Shown here piece after piece: positions 1 through 8,237 of a stretch of 40,777 bases of DNA; position 1 is the stretch's first letter; each line of letters begins with the position of its first letter. The translations under genes and the position numbers were made by a program. Below the pieces are notes generated by a model. It made no database searches, was not told where the DNA came from, and was given only the letters and a program-made list of their open reading frames with translations. The stretch comes from Pseudomonas sp. A-RE-19 (GTDB taxonomy: Bacteria; Pseudomonadota; Gammaproteobacteria; Pseudomonadales; Pseudomonadaceae). The stretch spans positions 1 to 40,777 of the forward strand of contig NZ_JAHBDQ010000034.1 of the NCBI RefSeq assembly GCF_019956555.1, in the 5' to 3' direction.

Positions 1-841
1 GCAGAATCACCAGGCCCATGCTGCGCCAGTAACCGAGGCCCATCGCCGCTGCCGCTTCGTACTGACCTTTAGGGATCGCTTGCAGACCGCCACGTACCAC
101 TTCGGCCACATAGGCCGACTGGAACAGAATCACGCCGATCAACGCCCGCAACAGTTTGTCGAAGTTCATGCCTTCAGGCAGGAACAACGGCAACATCACC
201 GAGGACATGAACAGCACCGTGATCAACGGCACGCCGCGCCAGAATTCGATGAAGGTCACGCAAACCACCCGAATCGCCGGCATGTTCGAACGACGACCCA
301 GGGCCAGGATGATCCCCAGAGGCAAAGCACCGGCGATACCGACGGTGGCAATCACCAGGGTCAGCATCAGGCCGCCCCATTGGCTGGTCGCCACGGTGCT
401 CAGACCGAAGAGGCCGCCATGCAACAGGAAGTAGGCAATGAACGGGTACAGCACCAGGAAGCTCAGGCCATACACCGCTTTACGCGGGAAGCGCGAGATG
501 AACAACGGTGCCACGCCGATGACCGCCAGACACACCGTCAGGTCGACGCGCCAGCGCAGTTCAGGTGGGTAGTAACCGTACATGAACTGACCGAAACGCT
601 GCTGGATGAACACCCAGCAGGCGCCCGCCTTGGTGCAGTCGGCACGGGTAGTGCCCATCCAGTTGGCATCCAAGATTGCCCAATGCAGAATCGGGGGCAC
701 GATCAGGTAGATCAAATAGAATGCGAGCAAGGTCAGCAGGGTATTCAGCCAGCTGGAAAACATGTTGGCGCGCATCCACGCCACCGGCCCGAAGACTTTG
801 CTCGGTGGCGGCATATCAGGTTTGAAAGTATGAGAACTCAT
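1..841 (-). CDS. aapM: Amino-acid ABC transporter permease AapM (3' part outside window)
   Basis: Inner-membrane permease of the general L-amino-acid ABC transporter, pairing with AapQ and an ATPase (AapP) that should lie beyond the left edge. The frame opens with ATG at 839-841 on the minus strand (MSSHTFKPDMPPPSKVF) after a GAGGAAA ribosome site, 10 bases after the aapQ stop, so the two are translationally close. The visible 280 residues contain a hydrophobic N-terminal block, the Aap-specific periplasmic insertion with Cys residues (TKAGACWVF), and part of the permease core up to the EAAAAMGL coupling motif facing the ATPase. The end is cut by the window, not by a mutation. Family call is firm; substrate range is inferred from the family. 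Confidence 0.9.
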   Translation of the reverse strand, partial: MSSHTFKPDMPPPSKVFGPVAWMRANMFSSWLNTLLTLLAFYLIYLIVPPILHWAILDANWMGTTRADCTKAGACWVFIQQRFGQFMYGYYPPELRWRVDLTVCLAVIGVAPLFISRFPRKAVYGLSFLVLYPFIAYFLLHGGLFGLSTVATSQWGGLMLTLVIATVGIAGALPLGIILALGRRSNMPAIRVVCVTFIEFWRGVPLITVLFMSSVMLPLFLPEGMNFDKLLRALIGVILFQSAYVAEVVRGGLQAIPKGQYEAAAAMGLGYWRSMGLVIL

Positions 842-851
842 GCTGGTTTCC

Positions 852-2030
852 TCACCGCTCGATCAGCGCAATGCGCTTGTTGTACCAGTTCATCAGCAGG
901 GAAATGCTGATGCTGATCGCCAGGTACACGCTCATGGTGATGGCAATAACCTCGATGGCCTGGCCGGTCTGATTGAGTACCGTGCCGGCAAACAACGAGA
1001 CCATTTCCGGGTAACCTATGCCGGCCGCCAGCGATGAGTTCTTCGCCAGATTCAGGTATTGGCTGGTCAGCGGCGGAATGATCACGCGCAGTGCTTGCGG
1101 GATGATCACCTTGCGCAGGGTCGGACCGTTACGCAATCCCAACGAGCGGGCTGCTTCGGTCTGGCCGTGGCTGACGGACTTGATGCCCGAACGCACGATC
1201 TCCGCGATGAACGCTGCCGTGTATACGGTAAGCGCCAAGGTCAGCGCCAGCAGTTCCGGAATCAGCACCCAGCCGCCAACAAAGTTAAAGCCTTGCAGCG
1301 TCGGAATTTCCCAAGAAAGCGGCGCACCAAAGATCAATGCAGACAGCGCAGGGATCATCAGAAAAAGCGCCAAGCCCACCCAGAATTTATGGAACGGCAC
1401 ACCGGTCGCTTCAAAGCGTTTGTTGGCCCAGCGACACATCAGCACGATGAAGACGACAGCCGTGACGACGCTAACCACGAATGCCCAAAATCCATCCGCC
1501 ATTTGCGCCGCTGGCATGTTCAGACCACGGCTGCTGACGAAGAAAGTGTCGCCGAAGTTATGGCTATTGCGTGGCCCCGGCATGGTCAGGAATACAGCGA
1601 AGTACCAGAACAGGATTTGCAGCAGCGGTGGAATGTTACGGAAAACTTCTACATACACCGTCGCAAGCTTGGAAATGATCCAGTTCTTCGACAGCCGTGA
1701 AACGCCGATGATAAACCCCAGGATCGTCGCCAGGATCACACCGATGAAGGTTACTAGCAGCGTGTTCAACAGACCTATGACGAAAACACGCGCGTATGAA
1801 TCGACTTCCTTATAAGAAATCAGGTGCTGTGCAACCCCAAATCCAGCGCTGTTCTCAAGAAATGCAAAGCCAGAAGTGATTCCGCGATGCACAAGGTTTG
1901 TGTACGTGTTTTGGTAGAGAGTCCATCCCATCGTAACCACTGCGGCAACGATCAGGATCTGGAAAATTAGTGCGCGCACAACGGGATCATTCAATGACAC
2001 CTGGCGCGTTGAGCCATTGTTCATTTGCAT
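852..2030 (-). CDS. aapQ: Amino-acid ABC transporter permease AapQ
   Basis: Permease subunit of 392 residues, the size expected for AapQ/BztB. The N-terminal third carries a membrane segment and a long periplasmic loop; the binding-protein-dependent permease core begins near residue 85 (GLLNTLLVTFIGVI) and has the conserved EAARSLGL coupling loop near residue 290. Start chosen at the ATG ending at 2030; an in-frame ATG two codons downstream (2024) is equally possible, and neither has a strong ribosome site. It follows aapJ by 57 bases, which hold a hairpin, and precedes aapM by 10 bases. The first roughly 280 bases of the gene look more AT-rich than the rest, perhaps a recombination edge. Confidence 0.92.
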   Translation of the reverse strand: MQMNNGSTRQVSLNDPVVRALIFQILIVAAVVTMGWTLYQNTYTNLVHRGITSGFAFLENSAGFGVAQHLISYKEVDSYARVFVIGLLNTLLVTFIGVILATILGFIIGVSRLSKNWIISKLATVYVEVFRNIPPLLQILFWYFAVFLTMPGPRNSHNFGDTFFVSSRGLNMPAAQMADGFWAFVVSVVTAVVFIVLMCRWANKRFEATGVPFHKFWVGLALFLMIPALSALIFGAPLSWEIPTLQGFNFVGGWVLIPELLALTLALTVYTAAFIAEIVRSGIKSVSHGQTEAARSLGLRNGPTLRKVIIPQALRVIIPPLTSQYLNLAKNSSLAAGIGYPEMVSLFAGTVLNQTGQAIEVIAITMSVYLAISISISLLMNWYNKRIALIER

Positions 2031-2058
2031 ATGTACACCGGCAGGACAGACAAGAAAA

Positions 2059-2079
2059 CGCCCGGCCTAAGACCGGGCG
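2059..2079 (-). terminator. Hairpin with T-tract between aapJ and aapQ
   Basis: Seven-base arms CGCCCGG (2059-2065) and CCGGGCG (2073-2079) with a 7-base loop. Read on the minus strand the stem is followed by TTTTCTTG, and it starts 9 bases past the aapJ stop. The likely role is partial termination or 3'-end protection, so that the binding protein is made in excess over the permeases. Confidence 0.65.
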
Positions 2080-2087
2080 AAATAGAC

Positions 2088-3128
2088 TTAGCGAACAGGT
2101 GCCGCGTACTGAATGCCGCCTTTGCTCCACAGCGCGTTAAGCCCACGCTTGATCTTCAGGTCACTGCCATCACCGAGGTTTCGCTCGAACGACTCACCAT
2201 AGTTGCCTACCTGCTTGACGATCTGGAAAGCCCAGTCGTTCGGCAAATTCAAATCTTTACCCAACGTTCCTTCGCCTCCTAGCAGCCGCGCAACATCAGG
2301 ATTGTTAGTGCCCTGCTTTTGCTCGGCCACATTTTTGGAAGTGACGCCCAACTCTTCAGCGTTGAGCATTGCATTTAACGTCCAGCGCACCACCGTAAAC
2401 CACTCCTCATCACCTCGTCTTACGGCAGGAGTAAGCGGTTCTTTTGAGATGACTTCTGGTAGTACGACATAGTCATCAGGAGTCGCGAGTTTCAGTCTCT
2501 GACCATACAGCTGCGATTGATCAGACGTCAGCACGTCGCAGCGCCCAGCTTCGAGCGCCTTAAAGCTCTCGTCAGAAGTATCAAATGAGATGGGTGTAAA
2601 TTTCAGTTTGTTCGCACGGAAGTAATCTGCAAGGTTCAGCTCGGTGACCGTCCCCGCCTGGATGCAGAACGTTGCGCCATTCAGCTCTTTAGCGCTCTTT
2701 ACACCCAGTTTTTTATTGACCAAAAATCCTTGGCCATCGTAGTAGCTGACGCCTGTAAACAGGATGCCCATGGAGCCGTCACGTGAGGACGTCCAAGTGG
2801 TACTGCGGGATAGCAGATCCACTTCGCCGGACTGTAGCGCCGTGAAGCGTTCTTTGGCAGTGAGCTGTGAGTATTTGACCTTGCTCGCATCACCGAAGAC
2901 CGCCGCTGCGACCGCACGGCAAACGTCTACGTCGAAACCGGCAAAGCTGCCCTTAGCATCCACAAAGGAGAACCCTGGAAGTCCGTCACTGACCCCGCAC
3001 TGTACAAAGCCTTTTTTCTTCACGTTATCCAGCGTCACGCCAGCACTGGCATCAACGGACAGTAAAGTCATCAGGGTGAGGCCGACCAGGCCACCGCAGA
3101 CTTTGATCAGCTTGTTTTCTTTTTTCAT
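2088..3128 (-). CDS. aapJ: Periplasmic amino-acid-binding protein AapJ
   Basis: Solute-binding protein (346 residues) of the AapJ/BztA family that captures amino acids in the periplasm and delivers them to AapQM. Start at the ATG at 3126-3128 gives a typical signal peptide (MKKENKLIK, hydrophobic core, ASAG). A longer frame to 3182 would add 18 charged residues in front and is rejected. The mature part has the family hallmarks GVSDGLPGFSF, GFDVDVCRAVAAAVFG, LLSRSTTWT and AIQ-type segment CIQAGTVTELNLADYF. It lies next to the LysR gene and the serine/one-carbon cluster, so the real ligand may be the amino acid degraded there; that is inference. Base composition is lower in GC than the permease genes, by eye. 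Confidence 0.9.
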   Translation of the reverse strand: MKKENKLIKVCGGLVGLTLMTLLSVDASAGVTLDNVKKKGFVQCGVSDGLPGFSFVDAKGSFAGFDVDVCRAVAAAVFGDASKVKYSQLTAKERFTALQSGEVDLLSRSTTWTSSRDGSMGILFTGVSYYDGQGFLVNKKLGVKSAKELNGATFCIQAGTVTELNLADYFRANKLKFTPISFDTSDESFKALEAGRCDVLTSDQSQLYGQRLKLATPDDYVVLPEVISKEPLTPAVRRGDEEWFTVVRWTLNAMLNAEELGVTSKNVAEQKQGTNNPDVARLLGGEGTLGKDLNLPNDWAFQIVKQVGNYGESFERNLGDGSDLKIKRGLNALWSKGGIQYAAPVR

Positions 3129-3514
3129 TTTAATGCTCCAAAAATGGCACGAGTAAATCCAGGCCGCACGATGCCGACGCACCGAAACCGGACGGAATTT
3201 TGAACAGCGATGTGGAGGGCAGAAAACAAGATGGACGCCGTCAGGGCACCCGGTATGCGCAGTAAGCGCTTATCGAAAGTGGCATCGTAGGCCCTCTTTT
3301 TATTGTTTTAAAAAGGCCCCGGTGTGACGGGGCAAAAACGCTTTCAAATACCGTAGCCCCTGTGCAAAGTCAGAAAAAGCGAATATTTTTTCAATATCAC
3401 GTAAGCAAAACTAATGATTTTGTATGAAGCACAAGGCGCACGAAATGACGTCCGTGCGTCGAGACACTGGCGGTTGGCGGGGATAGAGCAATAGATACTG
3501 ACCCTCTGAGAGGA
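3129..3514. other. Intergenic region upstream of aapJ
   Basis: This 386-base AT-rich gap separates aapJ from the LysR gene. It should hold the aapJ promoter. I see one clear structure, the terminator-like hairpin at 3311-3333, and no convincing ORF. A short minus-strand frame across 3397-3600 overlaps the LysR end and has no family resemblance. Confidence 0.5.
3311..3333 (-). terminator. Rho-independent terminator, probably of the LysR gene
   Basis: Six-base GC arms GCCCCG (3316-3321) and CGGGGC (3328-3333) flank a 6-base loop. On the minus strand the stem is followed by CTTTTTAAAA. It sits about 180 bases past the LysR stop and insulates aapJ from LysR transcription. A run of A on the other side means it could also act weakly on the plus strand. 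Confidence 0.6.
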
Positions 3515-4429
3515 TCAGGCAGCAGGAGGATCAGCAAAATCAGTTGTATGAGCACAAATACTTTGGATGAATGCTTGGAGCGCTGGGCTTTTCTTCTCAC
3601 CCTTGCGGAACGCTACGAAAATCCTGCGCCGAATTTCGGGAACCAGCCGACAGACCCGTGCATCTTGCAGGTCGAAGCTGGCTCGTAATTCGGGGAAAAT
3701 AGCAATTGCGCAGCCTTCGCGGATCAAGGAGAGAGTGACTTCGAACCCCTTACAGCGCGCAACGATGTTGGGTGTGAAACCAGCGTTCTGACACGCATCA
3801 GTCAATACGCGAGTGTAGGTACTGGAAGCCGTATCTATCACCCAGAGCTCGCCACTGAGATCACCCAGCGTGACCTCCTCCATGTGTGCCAGCCGATGAT
3901 TGGGAGACATCATCACGTTAAAAACATCCTCAATCAGCGGGATGGTTTCGATGCCCGGATCAAGCAGGCCAGGTGGAATATTGAGATCATCGATCAGAGC
4001 AACGTCCGTTTGCCAGCTTCTCAACGCATTCAACCCCTCCTCCGGCTCCATCTCGTCAAACTGCACCAGCAACTGAGGATGCGTGGCGCTAAGCGCGCGA
4101 ATGGTCTTAGGGATAAAGGCTGCTGCCACTGAGGGAAAGGCTGCTACGCGAAGTTCACCTGCAACGACTTCCTTGAGCTCCGCCATGTCTGCACGGGCCG
4201 ACTCAAGCTCCGTAAAAATGCGGTTTGCCCGTTCAACCAGCATACGACCAGCAATAGTCAGGTTAACCCCGCGTCCACGCCGTTCGACCAGGTCGATTCC
4301 TACTTCCTGCTCCAAAAGAGAAATTTGCTGGGACACGGCGGATGGAGACACATGAAGGGCCTCCGCTACAGCCGCCATGGTTTTGCGAATAGATAACTCC
4401 CGCAACGCGCGCAATCTACCGATATCCAT
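3515..4429 (-). CDS. LysR-family transcriptional regulator
   Basis: LTTR of 304 residues. The N-terminal winged helix-turn-helix is clear (MDIGRLRALRELSIRKTMAA, then VAEALHVSPSAVSQQISLLE, residues about 1-60), followed by a periplasmic-binding-protein-like effector domain (about 90-290). Start set at the ATG at 4427-4429 because GGAGGA lies just upstream; the longer frame to 4459 adds ten residues without support. It is divergent from the SHMT-like gene, the usual LTTR arrangement, with a perfect dyad (4479-4494) in the shared region. It probably controls the downstream serine/one-carbon cluster in response to its substrate. The C-terminal DPPAA tail is unremarkable. Target and effector are unknown. 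Confidence 0.88.
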   Translation of the reverse strand: MDIGRLRALRELSIRKTMAAVAEALHVSPSAVSQQISLLEQEVGIDLVERRGRGVNLTIAGRMLVERANRIFTELESARADMAELKEVVAGELRVAAFPSVAAAFIPKTIRALSATHPQLLVQFDEMEPEEGLNALRSWQTDVALIDDLNIPPGLLDPGIETIPLIEDVFNVMMSPNHRLAHMEEVTLGDLSGELWVIDTASSTYTRVLTDACQNAGFTPNIVARCKGFEVTLSLIREGCAIAIFPELRASFDLQDARVCRLVPEIRRRIFVAFRKGEKKSPALQAFIQSICAHTTDFADPPAA

Positions 4430-4478
4430 GAGCTTTTTTCCTCCGCCTAACAAGATCAATCAGTAAGAATTGCTAATG

Positions 4479-4494
4479 TAATATTGAAATATTA
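4479..4494. promoter_or_regulatory. Candidate LysR operator dyad
   Basis: Perfect inverted repeat TAATATT-GA-AATATTA in the 128-base divergent region, 49 bases upstream of the LysR start and 63 upstream of the SHMT-like start. AT-rich dyads of this size are typical LTTR recognition sites. Function is inferred from position and symmetry only. Confidence 0.5.
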
Positions 4495-4523
4495 TTCGCT
4501 TTTTCTCATCTTGGCCAAGGATT

Positions 4524-4533
4524 AGGGTATGAA
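4524..4533 (+). promoter_or_regulatory. AGGGTATGAA motif upstream of the SHMT-like gene
   Basis: AGGGTATGAA lies 24 bases before the ATG at 4558, preceded by GCCAAGGATT. The same decamer recurs at 7241-7250 before folD, preceded by GCCA, where it forms half of a perfect dyad. It may be a shared operator or leader element of the two transcripts. Confidence 0.3.
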
Positions 4534-4557
4534 AAAACCAAGACGGGAACCGCAGCA

Positions 4558-5829
4558 ATGACCAAGTCCTATTTTCACGATCACCTTGCAGCACGCGATC
4601 CGCTGATCTTCAACGCGCTTGAAAATGAAAAGAAACGCCAGCAAGGGCAGATTGAACTCATCGCTTCAGAAAACTCGGTAAGTCTCGCATCGCTGGACGC
4701 CCTTGGGTCAGTCATCACCAACAAAACCGTCGAAGGCTACCCAGGTAAACGTTTCCACGGCGGTGCTGATTTTGCAGATATCGTCGAGCAAGCAGCCATT
4801 GATCGCGCGAAAGAACTGTTCGGCTGCGATTTTGCCAACGTCCAGCCGCACTCCGGGACGCAGGCCAACCAGGCGGTATTTTTTGCATTGCTGACACCTG
4901 GCGACGTGGTGCTGAGCCTTGACTTGGCATCCGGTGGCCACCTCAGCCACGGTGCAAAGCCCAACCAATCCGGTCGCTGGTTTACGATTGTTTCTTACGG
5001 AGTCGACCGTGAAACCGGTCGTATCGATTATGACAACGTCGAAAAGCTCGCCCTGGAACACAAGCCAAAACTGCTGATCGCCGGCGGCTCGTCCTATCCA
5101 CGTGAAATCGACTTCGTCCGCATGCGTGAAATCGCCGACAAGGTGGGCGCTACTTACTTGGTCGACATGGCCCACTTCGCTGGCCTGGTTGCAGCAGGTG
5201 TTCACCCTTCGCCGATCCCCTACGCGGATATCGTCACCTGCACTACGACCAAAACTCTACGCGGTGCACGCGGCGGCTTGATCCTGACCAACAGAGAGGA
5301 TCTTTTCAAAAAACTGCAGCCTGCCGTATTTCCAGGCGTACAAGGTAGTGCCCACCTGGCCACCATCGCTGGGAAGGCTGTATGCCTGGGCGAAGCACTG
5401 ACTGATGAATTCAAGACTTACGGTGCCAGCGTTAAAGCCAACGCGCGATTACTGGCAGAAGTTCTACAGAAACGCGGTGTGCGTATTGTCAGCGGCGGCA
5501 CTGACACCCACGTAGTCCTGGTTGATGTTTCGTCTAAAGACCTCACTGGGCAGCAATCCCAGGATGCGCTTTCTACGATCAACGTCACCTCAAACAAAAA
5601 TCCGATCCCTTTCGACAGTGCAAAACCTTCGGAATGGAAAGGTCTTCGTCTGGGCTCCTCGGCGGGTACGACTCGTGGTTTTGGTGCGGTCGAGTTCGAG
5701 ATCATTGGCAACCTGATCGCGGATATTTTCGAGGCTCAATTAGCTGACGAGGCTACACGCGCCGCCGTTATTGCACGCAGCCAAGCAACTGTCGCCAAGC
5801 TGTGCGCTGCGTTTCCGATTTATGCCTGA
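4558..5829 (+). CDS. glyA: Divergent serine hydroxymethyltransferase-family enzyme
   Basis: PLP enzyme of the SHMT family, 423 residues, normal length. Family motifs present: EGYPGKR (59-65), NVQPHSGTQAN (94-104), GGHLSHG (126-132), VDMAHFAGL (202-210), PLP lysine K232, and GLRLGSSAGTTRGF near residue 363. It departs from housekeeping GlyA at active-site positions: the conserved Tyr of TNKY is T57, the second Tyr of KRYYGG is H67, the His before the PLP lysine is T231, and FPGxQGGP reads FPGVQGSAH. PLP and carboxylate contacts are kept, so it should still perform folate-linked hydroxymethyl transfer, but substrate choice has likely changed. Next to D-serine dehydratase, folD and purU it may act on 2-(hydroxymethyl)serine or 2-methylserine (EC 2.1.2.7 activity). 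The ribosome site is weak (GGGAA). Confidence 0.85.
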   Translation: MTKSYFHDHLAARDPLIFNALENEKKRQQGQIELIASENSVSLASLDALGSVITNKTVEGYPGKRFHGGADFADIVEQAAIDRAKELFGCDFANVQPHSGTQANQAVFFALLTPGDVVLSLDLASGGHLSHGAKPNQSGRWFTIVSYGVDRETGRIDYDNVEKLALEHKPKLLIAGGSSYPREIDFVRMREIADKVGATYLVDMAHFAGLVAAGVHPSPIPYADIVTCTTTKTLRGARGGLILTNREDLFKKLQPAVFPGVQGSAHLATIAGKAVCLGEALTDEFKTYGASVKANARLLAEVLQKRGVRIVSGGTDTHVVLVDVSSKDLTGQQSQDALSTINVTSNKNPIPFDSAKPSEWKGLRLGSSAGTTRGFGAVEFEIIGNLIADIFEAQLADEATRAAVIARSQATVAKLCAAFPIYA

Positions 5830-5838
5830 GGTGACATT

Positions 5839-5864
5839 GGCGGTGGAGGACATTCTCCGCCGCC
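5839..5864 (+). other. Intercistronic hairpin between SHMT-like gene and dsdA
   Basis: Arms GGCGGTGGAG (5839-5848) and CTCCGCCGCC (5855-5864) pair over ten bases with one G-U pair and a 6-base loop. There is no T-tract on the plus strand. It may protect the upstream message or tune expression of the two cistrons. Confidence 0.45.
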
Positions 5865-5895
5865 GGCCTCCTCTACTCCGCAGGAAAATAAAAAA

Positions 5896-7227
5896 ATGAG
5901 CGTTACTCTCCCTAATGATCCAGCGCGGGAAGATGTCTTGGCGGGGCGCCCAGCACTATGGCTGAACCCCAACTTGAAACCTGATGGCATCTCCGACCCG
6001 TCGCTGCCAATTCGTTCAGCCCAGGTTAGCGAAGCCGAAGCTAATTGGCGGATCCTTGCACCTGTACTGAAGGCTTGCTTTCCAGAGCTAGAAGCTTCAA
6101 ACGGGAAGATTCTCTCCCAGTTGATCGAGGCGAAAGATCTGCGTATTGCTCTGGGTTACGCGGGCCCCGAATACGGTCGAGTATTCGTGAAGGCAGACAA
6201 CGATCTTCCTGTCGCTGGCTCGATCAAGGCGCGTGGCGGTGTCTATGAAGTATTCATGTACGCCAAGCAAATGGCAGAGAAGCGCGGAATACTCACACCA
6301 GGTGGCGACATCACCGTACTTGCCAGTACGCAGGCTCGAGCACTTTTCGCACAGCACACCATCGCTGTGGGCAGTACCGGCAACCTAGGCCTGAGCGTGG
6401 GCATTGCAGCACGCGCACTTGGGTTCCGTGCCGTGGTTCACATGTCGTCCGATGCCAAACAGTGGAAAGTCGAACGCTTGACTCGTCTTGGCGTTGAAGT
6501 GGTTCAGCATAAGGCTGATTACACTACTGCGGTCGAATGTGCCCGTATCGACGCCGAAGGCGATCCAACCATCTACTTCGTGGATGACGAACGCTCCGAA
6601 ATGCTGTTCTTCGGCTACAGCGCAGCGGCAAGCGAGCTCGCGGCCCAATTGGAAGCAGCAGGTGTAACCGTAGATGAAGATCATCCACTTTTCATCTATC
6701 TACCGTGCGGTATCGGTGGAGCTCCAGGTGGCGCAGCCTATGGCTTGAAGGCAATCTTCGGTGATGCTGCGCACACATTCTTTGTTGAGCCTGTCCAGTC
6801 GCCTTGCGCACTGGTGCACATGATGAGTGGTTCGAAAGAACTGATATCGGTCTACGACGTTGGCCTGACCAACCGTACCGAAGCTGACGGCATGGCGGTT
6901 GCCCGCATGTCGGCATTTGTCGCAGACGTGATGAAACCCATGTTGTCCGGTGTATTCACCGTGGCCGATGACGACTTATTCCGCTGGCTCTGGATGGCAG
7001 AGACGACTCAATCCATTCGCCTCGAGCCTTCGGCAACCGCCGGATTCGCGGGGCCTGAATTTATTGTCAAAAGTACGCAAGGTCGTGCCTATCAGGAAGC
7101 TCAAAGCTTAGCAGGCAAACTAGCCCAGGCTACTCACGTCATCTGGACGACCGGTGGCGCCTTTGTTCCAGAAGACCAGTTCAAAAAATTTATGGATCGT
7201 GGCGCGTCCTTAGTCAACGTTGACTAA
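5896..7227 (+). CDS. dsdA: D-serine ammonia-lyase (D-serine dehydratase)
   Basis: Converts D-serine to pyruvate and ammonia in the cytoplasm. The 443-residue length matches DsdA. The PLP lysine is K111 in LPVAGSIKARGGVYEV, and the phosphate-binding loop GSTGNLGLSVG sits at 159-169; the conserved glycine-rich PCGIGGAPGGAAYG and the C-terminal HVIWTTGGAFVP are also present. It starts 66 bases after the SHMT-like gene; the ribosome site is AGGAAA at 5882-5887. In enterobacteria dsdA is paired with dsdX and regulated by the LysR protein DsdC; here a LysR and a GntP-type permease are both nearby, but folate enzymes are interleaved, which points to D-serine being an intermediate and not only the starting substrate. 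Confidence 0.93.
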   Translation: MSVTLPNDPAREDVLAGRPALWLNPNLKPDGISDPSLPIRSAQVSEAEANWRILAPVLKACFPELEASNGKILSQLIEAKDLRIALGYAGPEYGRVFVKADNDLPVAGSIKARGGVYEVFMYAKQMAEKRGILTPGGDITVLASTQARALFAQHTIAVGSTGNLGLSVGIAARALGFRAVVHMSSDAKQWKVERLTRLGVEVVQHKADYTTAVECARIDAEGDPTIYFVDDERSEMLFFGYSAAASELAAQLEAAGVTVDEDHPLFIYLPCGIGGAPGGAAYGLKAIFGDAAHTFFVEPVQSPCALVHMMSGSKELISVYDVGLTNRTEADGMAVARMSAFVADVMKPMLSGVFTVADDDLFRWLWMAETTQSIRLEPSATAGFAGPEFIVKSTQGRAYQEAQSLAGKLAQATHVIWTTGGAFVPEDQFKKFMDRGASLVNVD

Positions 7228-7241
7228 AGAAGTTTTGCCAA

Positions 7242-7260
7242 GGGTATGAACTTCATACCC
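7242..7260 (+). promoter_or_regulatory. Perfect dyad GGGTATGAA-C-TTCATACCC before folD
   Basis: Nine-base arms with a single central base lie 15 bases after the dsdA stop and 64 before folD. One arm plus its preceding A repeats the decamer at 4524-4533. It could be an operator or an RNA hairpin; there is no T-tract to suggest termination. Confidence 0.4.
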
Positions 7261-7323
7261 CATCCCCCTACTTGCGTAAAAAAACAACAACCACGCCAGT
7301 TTTTGATGTTGAGGTAAAGTTCC

Positions 7324-8226
7324 ATGAATAAACCATTCCTGGCCGACCGTATCGACGGGAAAGGCTATGCAGCTGATCTTGTCGAGAAACTCACGGATGA
7401 AGTCGCAGAAATCAAATCGAAAACCGGTCTAACGCCCGGCCTGGCAGTTATCCTTGTGGGAGAGGATCCGGCCAGCGGTGTATATGTAGGCGCAAAACAC
7501 CGGCAAACGCTTGCAATTGGCATGGAGTCTTTTGTACACCGACTTCCGGTCGATACAACTCAGACCGAGTTGATGACATTACTTGAGGAGCTAAATGCCG
7601 CTCCGGAAGTAAATGGCATTTTGGTGCAGCTTCCCCTGCCTGCACACTTGGATACTAATGCGGTTATTAACGCCATTGATCCAAATAAAGACGTTGACGG
7701 CTTCCACATCTTGAACGCTGGCCGTCTTGCGACCGGTCAAGATGCCCTGGTTCCATGCACTCCCCTAGGCTGCCTGATGATGCTCAAAGACCGACTAGGC
7801 AGCCTCGCAGGTCTGCACGCCGTGGTCGTGGGCAAATCCAACATCGTCGGCAAGCCCATGGCACAGCTCCTGATGGCCGAGAACTGCACTGTCACCGTAG
7901 CGCATTCAAAAACCAAAGACGTCCCCGCACTCTGCCGTACCGCAGACATCCTCGTTGTCGCTGTAGGTCGCCCCGAGCTTGTAAAGGGTGACTGGATCAA
8001 ACCTGGTGCAGTCGTTATCGATGTTGGTATCAACCGAATTGATCGCGACGGGAGTTCCAGGATTGTAGGTGATGTTGCATTTGACGAAGCAGGGCATGCC
8101 TCTGCAATTACCCCAGTTCCAGGTGGCGTCGGCCCAATGACTATCGCATGCCTGCTGGCCAATACCGTTACAGCATTCAAGCGTCAGCACCACATTGTTA
8201 CCAACCAGGCAGCAGTTGCCGTTTAA
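7324..8226 (+). CDS. folD: Bifunctional methylene-THF dehydrogenase / methenyl-THF cyclohydrolase
   Basis: Oxidises 5,10-methylene-THF to 10-formyl-THF with NADP. At 300 residues it is slightly longer than a housekeeping FolD because of a C-terminal extension. Motifs: YVGAK (catalytic Y54 and K58), GILVQLPLP, KDVDGFH, the nucleotide-binding GKSNIVGKP and TPVPGGVGPMT. The ribosome site is GAGGTAAAG before the ATG at 7324. It is likely a dedicated paralogue: it sits between dsdA and purU and would convert the one-carbon unit released by the SHMT-like enzyme to the PurU substrate. Low-GC composition matches its neighbours. Confidence 0.94.
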   Translation: MNKPFLADRIDGKGYAADLVEKLTDEVAEIKSKTGLTPGLAVILVGEDPASGVYVGAKHRQTLAIGMESFVHRLPVDTTQTELMTLLEELNAAPEVNGILVQLPLPAHLDTNAVINAIDPNKDVDGFHILNAGRLATGQDALVPCTPLGCLMMLKDRLGSLAGLHAVVVGKSNIVGKPMAQLLMAENCTVTVAHSKTKDVPALCRTADILVVAVGRPELVKGDWIKPGAVVIDVGINRIDRDGSSRIVGDVAFDEAGHASAITPVPGGVGPMTIACLLANTVTAFKRQHHIVTNQAAVAV

Positions 8227-8237
8227 GGTGATCTCAG

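Noticed and set aside
80..910. 276-codon plus-strand frame
   Set aside because: Antisense to aapM and the aapQ end; extreme His/Gln/Arg content and no family resemblance.
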